Shown piece after piece: positions 34,269-42,315 of a stretch of 64,000 nt of DNA (within the stretch, counting starts at the first letter, position 1; every line of letters begins with the position of its first letter). The translations under genes and the position numbers were made by a program. The notes below the pieces were generated by a model that saw only the letters and a list, made by a program, of their open reading frames with translations, made no database searches and was not told where the DNA came from. The DNA lies in NCBI RefSeq assembly GCF_000758585.1, contig NZ_CP009281.1:5890001-5954000 (forward strand), given 5' to 3'. The DNA is from Paenibacillus sp. FSL R5-0345. Its GTDB lineage: Bacteria > Bacillota > Bacilli > Paenibacillales > Paenibacillaceae.

Positions 34269-36233
34269 TTATCGCAATAATCTTAGTCCATTAAGAATCA
34301 CTAATATCGTACTGCCTTCATGACCTATTACGCCAAAAGGAAGTGCGATCCCTTGCACAAAGTTGCTGATCATAAGCACTGCAATCACAGACACAGCAAA
34401 AATCATATTTTGCTTCACAATACGCTGTGAACGACGCGCCAATGATATCGTTGAAGCGATCTCTTCTATATTATCATTCATAAGCACTACATCGGCTATT
34501 TCGAGTGCAGCGCCGCTCCCTTTCATGCCCATACCCATGCCTACGGTTGCTGTCGCCAAAGCAGGTGCGTCATTCACACCATCCCCTACCATAACAACGT
34601 GACCATACTTTTCACGAAGTGCCTTGATATGCTTCACTTTATCCTCCGGTAAAAGGTCAGCAAACACTAGATCTACCCCTGTTATAGCTGCAATGACCTG
34701 AGCCGTAGCGTCACGGTCACCCGTAAGCATTGCCACTTTAATCCCAAGCTCCTGTAGCTTCCGCACTGCGGCTTCTGCTTGTGGACGAACCGTATCCTGC
34801 AAAGCAATCATTCCGGCAATTTGCTCGCCGTCCAGAATGATGGAGACGGTCTTCCCTTCTTCAGCCAACTGCTGCCGCTTAAGTTTCCAATGCTCCAGTT
34901 CAGGATTCATAGCAGACTGAGCCAGCTCATCGAGCAAATTAGACTTCCCGATTCTCCAGAGATGTCCATCGATTTGACCTTCAATCCCCCAGCCTGTGAT
35001 GGTTTTACTGTCTTCCACTCCCCGTAGCTCCAGGCCTTCCTCTTCCGCTTTACGCACAATCGCTTCCGCCAGTGGATGACGGGACATATTCTCAATGGAT
35101 GCACTAACCGTTAGCAACTCTTGACGACTGTAGCCTTCTCCTGCAATAAAATCAGTTACTTGTGGAGTTCCTTCTGTAAGCGTCCCTGTCTTATCGAACG
35201 CCACAACCGTTGTGCGTGCCATATTTTCCAGATGGACCCCGCCTTTAAAAAGAACCCCTTTTCGCGCACTTTTGGAGATCGCCGACAGCATCGCTGGCAT
35301 AATGGAGGAAACCAAGGCGCAAGGTGAAGCTACTACTAGAAACACCATCGCTTTATAGAAGGTTGCGCTCCAGCTCCAGTCCAGCAAAAATGGTGGAAGG
35401 AGAATCAGTGCCACGGTCGAGGCTACGACAACCCTTGCATAGATGGCTTCGAGTCTTTTTATAAAACGCTGCGAATTGGGAACTTCCGTTTCTGCCTCTT
35501 CTACCATTTTGATGATTTTGGCAAAAAGGGTGTTCTCAGCTGCTTTCGTTACTTCAATATAAAGGGGACCTTCTCCATTCACGGTGCCTGCAAAAACTTC
35601 GCTACCGACATATTTTTCAACGGGTACGGATTCTCCCGTAATGGAAGCCTGATCTACTGCCGACTCCCCCCGATATACCTTACCGTCTGCCGGAATCAAA
35701 TCTCCCGGGCGTACAAGCAGCAGATCTCCGATCACCAGCTGGTCGATATGGACCTCATTCATACTTCCTTGTTCAATACGCATAGCCGTTGCCGGCTTGA
35801 GTGCCATCAGCGAGGAAATATCCTTTTTGCTGCGTTCCATCGTATAACTCTCTAAGGCTCCACTGAGTGCAAAAATGAAAATAAGCATGGCGCCTTCATT
35901 CCAGTACCCAATGGAAGCTGCACCTAGTGCGGCTGCAATCATTAATAGGTTCACATCGAGATCCCGTTCTTTGACGAGCGTTTCTACGCCTTCTTTTGCT
36001 TTATTCCAACCACCAATCGTATAAGAAATGACATAGAGTGCTATGGAAAGAATTTCTGACCATCCACCAACAGACCATGCTAAAAGCATAAGCAGTCCGC
36101 TGCCCAGAGCAGCCTGCATTTCGGAATTGCTAAGCATGGCACGCGGATCGAACCGGCGCTTTGGAGCGCCTGGCTTCTTCATACTGCCGGAAATAGATGA
36201 TTGCTGAGGTAAATGTTTTGATGTTGCTTGCAT
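34269..36233 (-). CDS. P1B-4-type metal-transporting ATPase (PfeT/ZosA-like)
   Basis: The 654-residue P-type ATPase has actuator motif SITGES, phosphorylation site Asp347 in FDKTGTLTEGT, and hinge GDGVNDAPAL. The metal motif is Ser303-Pro304-Cys305 rather than CPC, and the last helices carry HEGST-ILVILNGLRLL. SPC plus HEG defines the P1B-4 group; B. subtilis PfeT exports Fe(II) and is under PerR/Fur control. There is no N-terminal heavy-metal-binding domain, only about 35 basic residues. A Fur/PerR-like box lies about 200 nt upstream, which supports iron. The long leader contains a strong hairpin and a dispersed repeat. Confidence 0.9.
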   Translation of the reverse strand: MQATSKHLPQQSSISGSMKKPGAPKRRFDPRAMLSNSEMQAALGSGLLMLLAWSVGGWSEILSIALYVISYTIGGWNKAKEGVETLVKERDLDVNLLMIAAALGAASIGYWNEGAMLIFIFALSGALESYTMERSKKDISSLMALKPATAMRIEQGSMNEVHIDQLVIGDLLLVRPGDLIPADGKVYRGESAVDQASITGESVPVEKYVGSEVFAGTVNGEGPLYIEVTKAAENTLFAKIIKMVEEAETEVPNSQRFIKRLEAIYARVVVASTVALILLPPFLLDWSWSATFYKAMVFLVVASPCALVSSIMPAMLSAISKSARKGVLFKGGVHLENMARTTVVAFDKTGTLTEGTPQVTDFIAGEGYSRQELLTVSASIENMSRHPLAEAIVRKAEEEGLELRGVEDSKTITGWGIEGQIDGHLWRIGKSNLLDELAQSAMNPELEHWKLKRQQLAEEGKTVSIILDGEQIAGMIALQDTVRPQAEAAVRKLQELGIKVAMLTGDRDATAQVIAAITGVDLVFADLLPEDKVKHIKALREKYGHVVMVGDGVNDAPALATATVGMGMGMKGSGAALEIADVVLMNDNIEEIASTISLARRSQRIVKQNMIFAVSVIAVLMISNFVQGIALPFGVIGHEGSTILVILNGLRLLR

Positions 36234-36252
36234 AATAATCGCCGTCCTTTAA

Positions 36253-36331
36253 AGTTTTGTGTAGCGTTCCTTCTGTGACTCTTCTTCGCAACAAAACTTG
36301 CTTCGTAAGCATACGCTTTGTTTTGTGGAGC
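36253..36331 (-). repeat. Second dispersed repeat, single copy in the ATPase leader
   Basis: This copy aligns along its length with the units at 29144-29349. Shared blocks are AAAGTTTT, CTCTTCGCAA, AAAACTT, CTTCGTAAGCAT and TTTTGTG. It starts 20 nt before the ATPase ATG, just as the other copy starts 16 nt before the xylB ATG. Confidence 0.7.
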
Positions 36332-36384
36332 CTAACTTCAGCCAAGTGAGAATGAGAGCCATTATTAAGACCCCTAAAATGACA

Positions 36385-36415
36385 CATGCTGCCCCGGCTT
36401 AGCCGGGACAGCATG
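36385..36415 (-). terminator. Strong hairpin in the ATPase leader
   Basis: CATGCTGCCCCGGC pairs with GCCGGGACAGCATG (one mismatch, 3-nt loop). It lies between the Fur/PerR-like box and the ATPase start. No clean T-tract follows on the minus strand, so it may be a leader structure rather than a terminator of the AroB-like gene. Confidence 0.55.
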
Positions 36416-36433
36416 ATTGATAACTATAGGTAG

Positions 36434-36448
36434 TGAGAATGATAATCA
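36434..36448. promoter_or_regulatory. Fur/PerR-like box
   Basis: TGAGAATGATAATCA matches the 7-1-7 Fur consensus TGATAATNATTATCA at 13 of 15 positions. On the minus strand it lies just downstream of a TTGCAC-16-TACTAT promoter-like pair, so binding would block transcription of the metal ATPase. Confidence 0.6.
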
Positions 36449-36577
36449 TTGTTGCGATAGTACAACTATATTTCCTTAGTGCAACTTATATTTTAATCAT
36501 ACCACCAGGAATGAAAAAGTAAAGCCTATCTGTTCAGCTAACCGCCCTAAATTTCAGAGTATATGTCAGCTGCTTGC

Positions 36578-37717
36578 TTAATGGCGGATTTTATCTAACA
36601 GTTCTGTTAGGACATGTTCCTCGACTGGAGTCGAATAAGATCCATCCTCAAAACGTTTCATCGAACCGATCCCCTCTTGGAATACAAACCGTATGCGCCC
36701 TTTGCGTACTTTTTTATCTGTATACATTTTATCGATTAGCATTCGGTTTGTAATGGTTGCTGGAATTTCAGTAGGCAGACCCGCCTTCTGTAGTAATGCA
36801 ATCACCCGCTGAGTTTGGTTCGGAGTTACATATCCCAAGCGCTCTGCTAACTGCACCTGAATAGCAAGACCTATCGCAATAGCCTCACCATGTAACAATT
36901 CATAACCGCTTAAAGCCTCCAGCGCTCGACCCGCAGTATGCCCTAGATTAAGAATTTGCCGCAGATTGCTCTCCAATTCGTCCTTCTCTACCACACCGTA
37001 CTTGATCTCACAATTATAAAGTGCAATCCGTTCGCAGACCTCTCGGTTTAATATAAGCTCTCCCTCTAAAGAAACAACTTGTTCCAAATTCTGCTCCAAA
37101 TACTCAAAAAAACCTGCATCCGCCATGCAGGCATGTTTGATCGTTTCAGCTAAGCCGCTACGCAACTCACGAACCGGAAGTGTTCTCCATGTCGCTAAGT
37201 CGATGTACACCTTGCTGGGTTGATGAAATACACCGATTAGATTGGTAGCGACCGGTGTATTTACGCCTGTTTTTCCGCCAATGGATGCATCTGCTGCTGC
37301 TAATAAGGTGGTCGCATAGTTCAAACTCGGCACTCCCCGGCCAAATGTCCCTGCCAGAAAACCTGCCAAATCTGTTACCGCCCCGCCTCCAATCGCAATA
37401 ATACAGCAATCTCGTCCATAAGAACGGCTTAATAGCTGATCCTCCAGCAACGCCTTCGTTTCACGGGTTTTGGATTTCTCTCCGGCGGGGAAAGAAAAAA
37501 GCTCCGCATGAAAATCATTCTGAATCAGCTGTTCCAGCAAGGCTTGTCCATAAAGTGCTTCAACTTTGGAATCCGTAATTATCACAAATTTGCTTACATT
37601 TTCTACGATACCTCGTTTTAAGTCCTCTATTAGTGCGCTAAATAAAGTTTCTCCGATCTCAATGTCGTAGGAGTGGTCAACAACCTTCTTCAGGGCAACT
37701 CTAAAATTTGCGGACAT
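36578..37717 (-). CDS. aroB: 3-dehydroquinate synthase (AroB) family protein
   Basis: The 379-residue sugar-phosphate cyclase has the NAD site IAIGGGAVTDLAGF, the DASIGGKTGVN substrate loop, GLAETIKH, and the metal His residues His260 (NLGHT) and His276 (LHGEA). The usual motif GHTFGHALE reads GHTAGRALE here, so the second, highly conserved His is Arg264. The gene stands alone rather than in an aro cluster. It may be the shikimate enzyme, or a second-copy cyclase with altered chemistry. GAGGCG stands before the ATG. The stretch 37718-38054 upstream carries no gene, only a 10-bp inverted repeat at 37818 and a terminator. Confidence 0.85.
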   Translation of the reverse strand: MSANFRVALKKVVDHSYDIEIGETLFSALIEDLKRGIVENVSKFVIITDSKVEALYGQALLEQLIQNDFHAELFSFPAGEKSKTRETKALLEDQLLSRSYGRDCCIIAIGGGAVTDLAGFLAGTFGRGVPSLNYATTLLAAADASIGGKTGVNTPVATNLIGVFHQPSKVYIDLATWRTLPVRELRSGLAETIKHACMADAGFFEYLEQNLEQVVSLEGELILNREVCERIALYNCEIKYGVVEKDELESNLRQILNLGHTAGRALEALSGYELLHGEAIAIGLAIQVQLAERLGYVTPNQTQRVIALLQKAGLPTEIPATITNRMLIDKMYTDKKVRKGRIRFVFQEGIGSMKRFEDGSYSTPVEEHVLTELLDKIRH

Positions 37718-37817
37718 GTGCAGCGCCTCTTTTCAGTAGGATGCTAATAGATTCGATCCGCTAATATAATTATCCTTTTTATGTAAAATAAGTGAGAGTG
37801 CTGAAGGAACATTGTTC

Positions 37818-37861
37818 GCACAGCTTCTATTGAATAATGTCTCTGGAGTCCGAAGCTGTGC
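37818..37861. other. Inverted repeat upstream of the AroB-like gene; rest of 37718-38054 empty
   Basis: GCACAGCTTC pairs with GAAGCTGTGC across 24 nt, about 100 nt before the AroB-like start. No known leader motif was recognised. Apart from this and the terminator at 37962, nothing is seen in this 337-nt gap. Confidence 0.4.
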
Positions 37862-37961
37862 TCCAAAAGCATAAATCATACAAATAGGGTCCTCCGATTC
37901 CGTGTGCCCAAAGCAATGATGAATATTCTTTTAAAGGAAGCAGTCAAAACGCACAAAATGA

Positions 37962-38000
37962 AGAGCAGTGATCCTCCCATAACGGGAGAATCACTGCTCT
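37962..38000 (-). terminator. Terminator of the 38055-39131 gene
   Basis: AGAGCAGTGATTCTCCC pairs with GGGAGGATCACTGCTCT (loop GTTAT), read on the minus strand, 54 nt after the stop. Confidence 0.8.
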
Positions 38001-38054
38001 GTCGTCTCACTTAGAATCGCAAGTGGCATATGGGACAGCCACTTCGTTGCTGTG

Positions 38055-39131
38055 TTACTGCCTTCCACCGGCGGCAGTATCCAGTGTTTCCTGCTGCCTG
38101 GCGATCCAGATCAGACAGGCTGCCCTAAGCAGCGCTTCGGTCCGCTGACCTGCGCTGCAAAAAATCCCGCTGAGGCCGATCTGATACAGATCAGCCAAAG
38201 CCGACGCCGCCGGAGTCCCCGCGGCGAGCACTACCGCCGCCGGCTTCACGCTCCGCACGGCGGCAAGGATCTCCCCCGCCGCCAGGGCGAAGCCCTCTGC
38301 GGCGGCACCTTCCGGCGCGAGCTCGCTCGCCGCGCCGTCGAGCACTAGGAAATCGGCGATGCGCGCGATTTCCGCGGCGGCGGCGGGCTCCACATCGGGC
38401 GCGATCAGCGCCCCGATGCGGCACGTCGCCGCATAAGCGTGGCCGAGTGTCTGATCGGCCACGAACTCGATGAATTCGCGCTTTGCTGCGAATTCGGCTC
38501 CGCTTGCGGTGTAGGCGACCAGCAGGTCAAGGCGACAATCGCCGCCTTGACGCTGGCTCTCCGCCACCGCAGTAAAAAGCGCTTCGAGCTGCGCGTCCTG
38601 AAGCGCGGCGAGCTTTGCGGGCTGCGCCGCAAGCTCCTCTGGATGCAGCAGGGTGACTGCTGCCCATTCACCATCCGGTGATTCCAGCAGAGCTGTGGTG
38701 GCTGCTTGCAATCGGTAATAGATCCGCTGCAGCATTCGATTAGCCTGCAGCTCATCCTCACTGGATAACCAATGCTCATAAAGACAAAACAGTTCAGGTT
38801 CAAGCAGCCATTCCTCACTTCGTATCAGACAAGGACCGGCTTGAACGGACCTTGCGCCTTCCCGTGTAATCGGACGCTCTTCTCGTTCTTCACGTCCTTC
38901 ACGCAATACTAAGAAGGCCGACTGTTCTCCAGGTCGTTTAAAATAAGAACGGTTCAAAGGTTCTACAACATCCTTCTGCTCTACCCCGGTAATAAATTCT
39001 GCGGCAGCGGAGGCTACGGATCCGGCTTGGCTCATTTCCATCCCTACAGCCCGATCACCGGCCTTATACATGAACTTGAACGGGCGCTCTTCACTACTCC
39101 GAAAACCATCCTGCTGACGTTCACCCTTCAT
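38055..39131 (-). CDS. Orphan PEP-utilising-enzyme-like protein (degenerate PPDK C-terminal barrel)
   Basis: This is a 358-residue protein with no signal peptide or membrane helix. Its order of segments recalls the C-terminal TIM barrel of pyruvate phosphate dikinase: GPCLIRSEEWLLEPELF for GIGLCRTEHMFF, then ANRMLQRIYYRLQAAT, then AAVTLLHPEEL for VTIRLLDPPL. It ends with RIGALIAPDVEPAAAAEIA and ADFLVLD for MIEIPRAALTADEIA and ADFFSFG. The catalytic GHRGCR and the Cys-bearing NDLTQ region are not recognisable, so it is probably not catalytic. The segment 38100-38660 is far richer in G+C than its surroundings. ATG 39131 is used; GTG 39143 is possible. Confidence 0.5.
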   Translation of the reverse strand: MKGERQQDGFRSSEERPFKFMYKAGDRAVGMEMSQAGSVASAAAEFITGVEQKDVVEPLNRSYFKRPGEQSAFLVLREGREEREERPITREGARSVQAGPCLIRSEEWLLEPELFCLYEHWLSSEDELQANRMLQRIYYRLQAATTALLESPDGEWAAVTLLHPEELAAQPAKLAALQDAQLEALFTAVAESQRQGGDCRLDLLVAYTASGAEFAAKREFIEFVADQTLGHAYAATCRIGALIAPDVEPAAAAEIARIADFLVLDGAASELAPEGAAAEGFALAAGEILAAVRSVKPAAVVLAAGTPAASALADLYQIGLSGIFCSAGQRTEALLRAACLIWIARQQETLDTAAGGRQ

Positions 39132-39296
39132 CTTCGCACCCACCCTTTATCTTTGGATTGCTGCCGGTACGCCAAGTTAATAAACATCATGCCACCGACA
39201 TCTTATTACCACACTTATAAATACGGGAACCTCCCATGAAATATGCAAGCGTTGCCAAATGATGTGAATAATTTAGCCTTATTAAATAACAAAAAA

Positions 39297-39326
39297 AAGG
39301 CATCGCCGCATAGCAGCAAATGCCTT
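39297..39326 (-). terminator. Terminator after the O-acetylhomoserine sulfhydrylase gene
   Basis: AAGGCAT pairs with ATGCCTT and eight T follow on the minus strand, 17 nt after the stop. Confidence 0.8.
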
Positions 39327-39343
39327 CCTTGAATTTCATTGTT

Positions 39344-40636
39344 CTATTGTTGACTGGCGGCGATTGCCTGCTCCAGATCATAAATAATATCATCAATAGA
39401 TTCCGTACCAATCGATAAGCGGAGTAATTCCGGAGTTACTCCCGCTGTGGTTTGCTCTTCATCCGACAGCTGTGCATGTGTTGTGCTTGCAGGATGGATA
39501 ATCAATGACTTGGAGTCACCGACATTCGCCAAATGCGAGAACAGCTTCACATTTTCAATCAGCTTGCGTCCCGCAGCACTTCCACCTTTAATACCGAAGG
39601 TAAGGATCGCTCCTTGACCTTTAGGTAAATACTTTTGCGCTAATTCATGAGATGGATGAGTAGGAAGTCCAGAATAACTTACCCATTCTACATCTGCGTG
39701 TGCCTCCAAATATTGCGCAACCTTCAGCGCATTCTGGCTGTGACGTTCCATCCGCAAATGGAGTGTTTCGAGCCCTTGCAGCAGCATCCAAGAGTTAAAT
39801 GGTGAAATAGAAGCCCCTAGATCACGAAGCAGTTGAACACGGGCTTTAATAATATAAGCAATCGGACCCACAGCTTCCGTATAAACAACACCATGATAAC
39901 TTGGATCAGGCTCTGTAAGTCCTGGGAACTTACCGCTTGCCTTCCAATCGAACTTACCACCATCCACAATAATTCCACCGATAGATGTACCATGCCCGCC
40001 GATGAATTTAGTTGCCGAATGAACAACGATGTCAGCTCCATGCTCAATCGGACGCAGTAAATATGGACTTGGGAACGTATTATCCACAATCAGAGGAATT
40101 CCGTGTTCATGCGCAATTGCTGCAACGGCTTCAATATCTAATACATTCCCCTGTGGGTTACCAATGGTTTCTGCATACAAAGCTTTGGTTTTATCATTAA
40201 TCGCAGCACGGAAGTTCTCTGGATTGTCTGAATCCACAAAATGTACCTTAATGCCGAGCTTAGGCAGCGTTGTAGAAAATAAATTATAAGTTCCACCGTA
40301 TAGGCTTGCCGCAGATACAATTTCATCCCCAGCACCAGCAATATTTAGAATAGAGAAAGAAATAGCCGCTGCCCCGGAAGCTGTAGCAAGTGCACCTGCT
40401 CCACCTTCAAGTGCTGCCAAACGCTGTTCAAATACATCTGTAGTCGGATTCATCAGCCGAGTGTAAATATTACCGAATTCTTTGAGCGCAAACAGATCCG
40501 CTGCATGATCAGCATCACGGAATCCATAAGACGTGGTCTGATAAAGCGGTACAGCACGTGCGAAAGTAGTTGGATCAATTTCCTGGCCTGCATGAACAGT
40601 CAAAGTTTCAAATGACAGCTTACGGTCTTCTGACAT
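39344..40636 (-). CDS. metY: O-acetylhomoserine sulfhydrylase / aminocarboxypropyltransferase
   Basis: The 430-residue PLP enzyme of the Cys/Met-metabolism family starts with LSFETLTVHAGQEIDPTT, typical for MetY. It has the PLP-phosphate motif YTRLMNPTTDVFEQRLAALEGG and the PLP lysine in VVHSATKFIGGHGTSIGG. The length and the insert GLTEPDPSYHGVVY separate it from MetB/MetC. It makes homocysteine from O-acetylhomoserine and sulfide. No SAM riboswitch is visible in the 320-nt leader region. GGAGGAAATA lies before the ATG. Confidence 0.93.
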   Translation of the reverse strand: MSEDRKLSFETLTVHAGQEIDPTTFARAVPLYQTTSYGFRDADHAADLFALKEFGNIYTRLMNPTTDVFEQRLAALEGGAGALATASGAAAISFSILNIAGAGDEIVSAASLYGGTYNLFSTTLPKLGIKVHFVDSDNPENFRAAINDKTKALYAETIGNPQGNVLDIEAVAAIAHEHGIPLIVDNTFPSPYLLRPIEHGADIVVHSATKFIGGHGTSIGGIIVDGGKFDWKASGKFPGLTEPDPSYHGVVYTEAVGPIAYIIKARVQLLRDLGASISPFNSWMLLQGLETLHLRMERHSQNALKVAQYLEAHADVEWVSYSGLPTHPSHELAQKYLPKGQGAILTFGIKGGSAAGRKLIENVKLFSHLANVGDSKSLIIHPASTTHAQLSDEEQTTAGVTPELLRLSIGTESIDDIIYDLEQAIAASQQ

Positions 40637-40734
40637 AGGTATTTCCTCCCTTTATAAATAAGAATAGAAATCTTTAACAAATAATAATTGTACTCATTCT
40701 CTCATAAACGACATCATTTGAAAAGAAAAAAATC

Positions 40735-40761
40735 TTATTATTCCGGTGTGAATTATTACAA
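40735..40761. promoter_or_regulatory. Possible sulfur-regulator site upstream of metY (gap 40637-40961)
   Basis: TTATTATTCC-GGTGT-GAATTATTAC is an AT-rich partial palindrome about 100 nt before the metY start. Its ATTCC...GAATTA arms are of the kind Rrf2 proteins such as CymR bind. This is a weak call from memory of the motif. Otherwise the gap holds only the deoC terminator. Confidence 0.25.
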
Positions 40762-40887
40762 TTTTATTTTGCGAATGAAAGCCTGTTCGATAAAAATCAG
40801 ATAACGCTTTCAATAACAGTTTTTAAGCTAAAAAAACAGGTATACCCTATGTATCTAGTAGAGAGCTTCTACGCATAAAAAACAGAA

Positions 40888-40926
40888 TAGCGGCGGACAA
40901 AGCTTGTCCACCTTATCTCACCGCTA
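40888..40926 (-). terminator. Terminator of deoC
   Basis: The outer stem is TAGCGG/CCGCTA and the inner stem GGACAA/TTGTCC. ATTCTGTTTTTT follows on the minus strand. Confidence 0.8.
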
Positions 40927-40961
40927 CTGGTTTACTTATCTTCTATTAGTAACTGCTTTGA

Positions 40962-41639
40962 TTAGTAACTGCTTTGGCTTGTTTCTCCCTTAGCAATCGC
41001 TACACCGCCGCTAGTACCAATACGACTTGCGCCTGCTTGTACCATTACATGAGCGTCTTCCGCACTACGAACACCGCCGGAAGCTTTCACACCCACATTA
41101 GGTCCAACTGTTGCACGCATCAGAGCGATATCTTCCTTCGTTGCTCCACCTGTAGAGAATCCTGTGGATGTTTTTACGAAGTCTGCTCCAGCTTCAACAG
41201 AAAGCTTGCAAGCACGTACTTTTTCTTCTTCCGTTAATAAACAAGCCTCGATAATGACCTTAGTCAGCGCTTTGCCGCGAGCTGCTTCTACAACTGATGC
41301 AATATCATGTTTAACCAGTTCATCGTTACCATCTTTCAGCGCTCCGATATTGATAACCATGTCTACCTCACCTGCACCATTCGCAATAGCATTGGTAGTC
41401 TCGAATACTTTAGTCTCTGTTGTCGAAGATCCGAGTGGGAAGCCGATAACTGTACATACTTTAACTTCAGGCGTATCCTTCAATACTTCATGGGCAGTAG
41501 CTACCCAGGCAGGGTTTACGCAGACCGAAGCAAATTTATAGGCTTTTGCTTCTTCTGCCAATTTAATGATATCTGCTTTCCGTGCATCTGCTTTAAGCAG
41601 TGTATGATCAATGATCCCCGATAGTGTAATTTCGCTCAT
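40962..41639 (-). CDS. deoC: Deoxyribose-phosphate aldolase
   Basis: The 225-residue class I aldolase splits 2-deoxyribose 5-phosphate into glyceraldehyde 3-phosphate and acetaldehyde. The Schiff-base Lys is in DFVKTSTGFSTGGAT. The second active-site Lys is in VGVKASGGVRS and the catalytic Asp in GEVDMVINIGALK. The frame is open to 41693, but GGAGGA with normal spacing precedes ATG 41639, which also gives the usual family length. It is a single-gene unit without other deo genes nearby. Confidence 0.95.
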   Translation of the reverse strand: MSEITLSGIIDHTLLKADARKADIIKLAEEAKAYKFASVCVNPAWVATAHEVLKDTPEVKVCTVIGFPLGSSTTETKVFETTNAIANGAGEVDMVINIGALKDGNDELVKHDIASVVEAARGKALTKVIIEACLLTEEEKVRACKLSVEAGADFVKTSTGFSTGGATKEDIALMRATVGPNVGVKASGGVRSAEDAHVMVQAGASRIGTSGGVAIAKGETSQSSY

Positions 41640-41963
41640 TTCTGTCATTCCTCCATGATTTGGATAGTAAATTTTTTTCATCTCTGTAATCATACCAATA
41701 GAACTCTGCTTTGCAAAGTCGACAGGGCAATCAAGCCCACTCCAATCTCGGTTAACTCATTATAAATATACTTGGAGCAGGTCATTATTAACTTAATTAT
41801 CTTTTCAAGTTAAATTTATACCTTCTTGTATTTTTTAAAATATAAATAACAATCTCCCTAAACTTTCCCATTTAAAAATACGATAATAGTTATATATAAA
41901 TGGGTTTTTTAGCCTATTTATTAAAATTTTTCTTCAAACTTACTTAGGAGGAGACTGTTTAAA
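41640..41963. other. AT-rich divergent promoter region, no gene
   Basis: This is 324 nt between deoC (-) and the STAS-like gene (+). It is strongly A+T-rich with several TATA-like boxes (for example TATATATAAA near 41894) but has no clear -35/-10 pair, palindrome or reading frame that can be defended. Confidence 0.5.
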
Positions 41964-42305
41964 ATGGGAAACTTTAATTTCGCCTCAAACGCTGCAGCCC
42001 AGAAACTGAATGTACAAGTGGAAGGTTCTATGTCACCTGAGGACGCCGGACGTTTCATTCAGGAGTACAACCAAATCATAAGTACCTTTGACCCGACACA
42101 ATTTGAGATCATTTTAGATTGCAAGACACTAAACGTATCCTCGCCGGACACTCTTCCTATGCTTGAACAATGCTACATACTGTATAAAGAATCTGGATTT
42201 AAAAAAGTGACCTTCATTATTGCCAAAAGCCCTGTCCTAAAAATGCAGCTGAGCCGAGTAGCCCGGGCAACGAAATTAGAGAATTACGAAATTATTGAAG
42301 CATAG
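41964..42305 (+). CDS. STAS-like small protein paired with the KAS III homologue
   Basis: The 113-residue soluble protein alternates strands and helices. FEIILDCKTLNVSSPDTLPMLEQCYILYK and GFKKVTFIIAKSPVLKMQLSRVARATKLENYEII recall STAS or anti-anti-sigma-like folds, but the phosphorylatable Ser motif of anti-anti-sigma factors is not evident. AGGAGGAG stands before the ATG. It ends 10 nt before the start of the ketosynthase-like gene, so the two are one operon and probably one functional unit. I do not know a characterised member. Confidence 0.7.
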   Translation: MGNFNFASNAAAQKLNVQVEGSMSPEDAGRFIQEYNQIISTFDPTQFEIILDCKTLNVSSPDTLPMLEQCYILYKESGFKKVTFIIAKSPVLKMQLSRVARATKLENYEIIEA

Positions 42306-42315
42306 GAGGTTTCAT

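Noticed and set aside
38052..38818. Several overlapping frames on both strands in the GC-rich segment
   Set aside because: High G+C removes stop codons in all frames; only the 38055-39131 frame continues into normal-composition sequence with a plausible start.
40637..40961. SAM (S-box) riboswitch expected upstream of metY
   Set aside because: The conserved S-box segments are not present; the region is AT-rich with only a weak partial palindrome.
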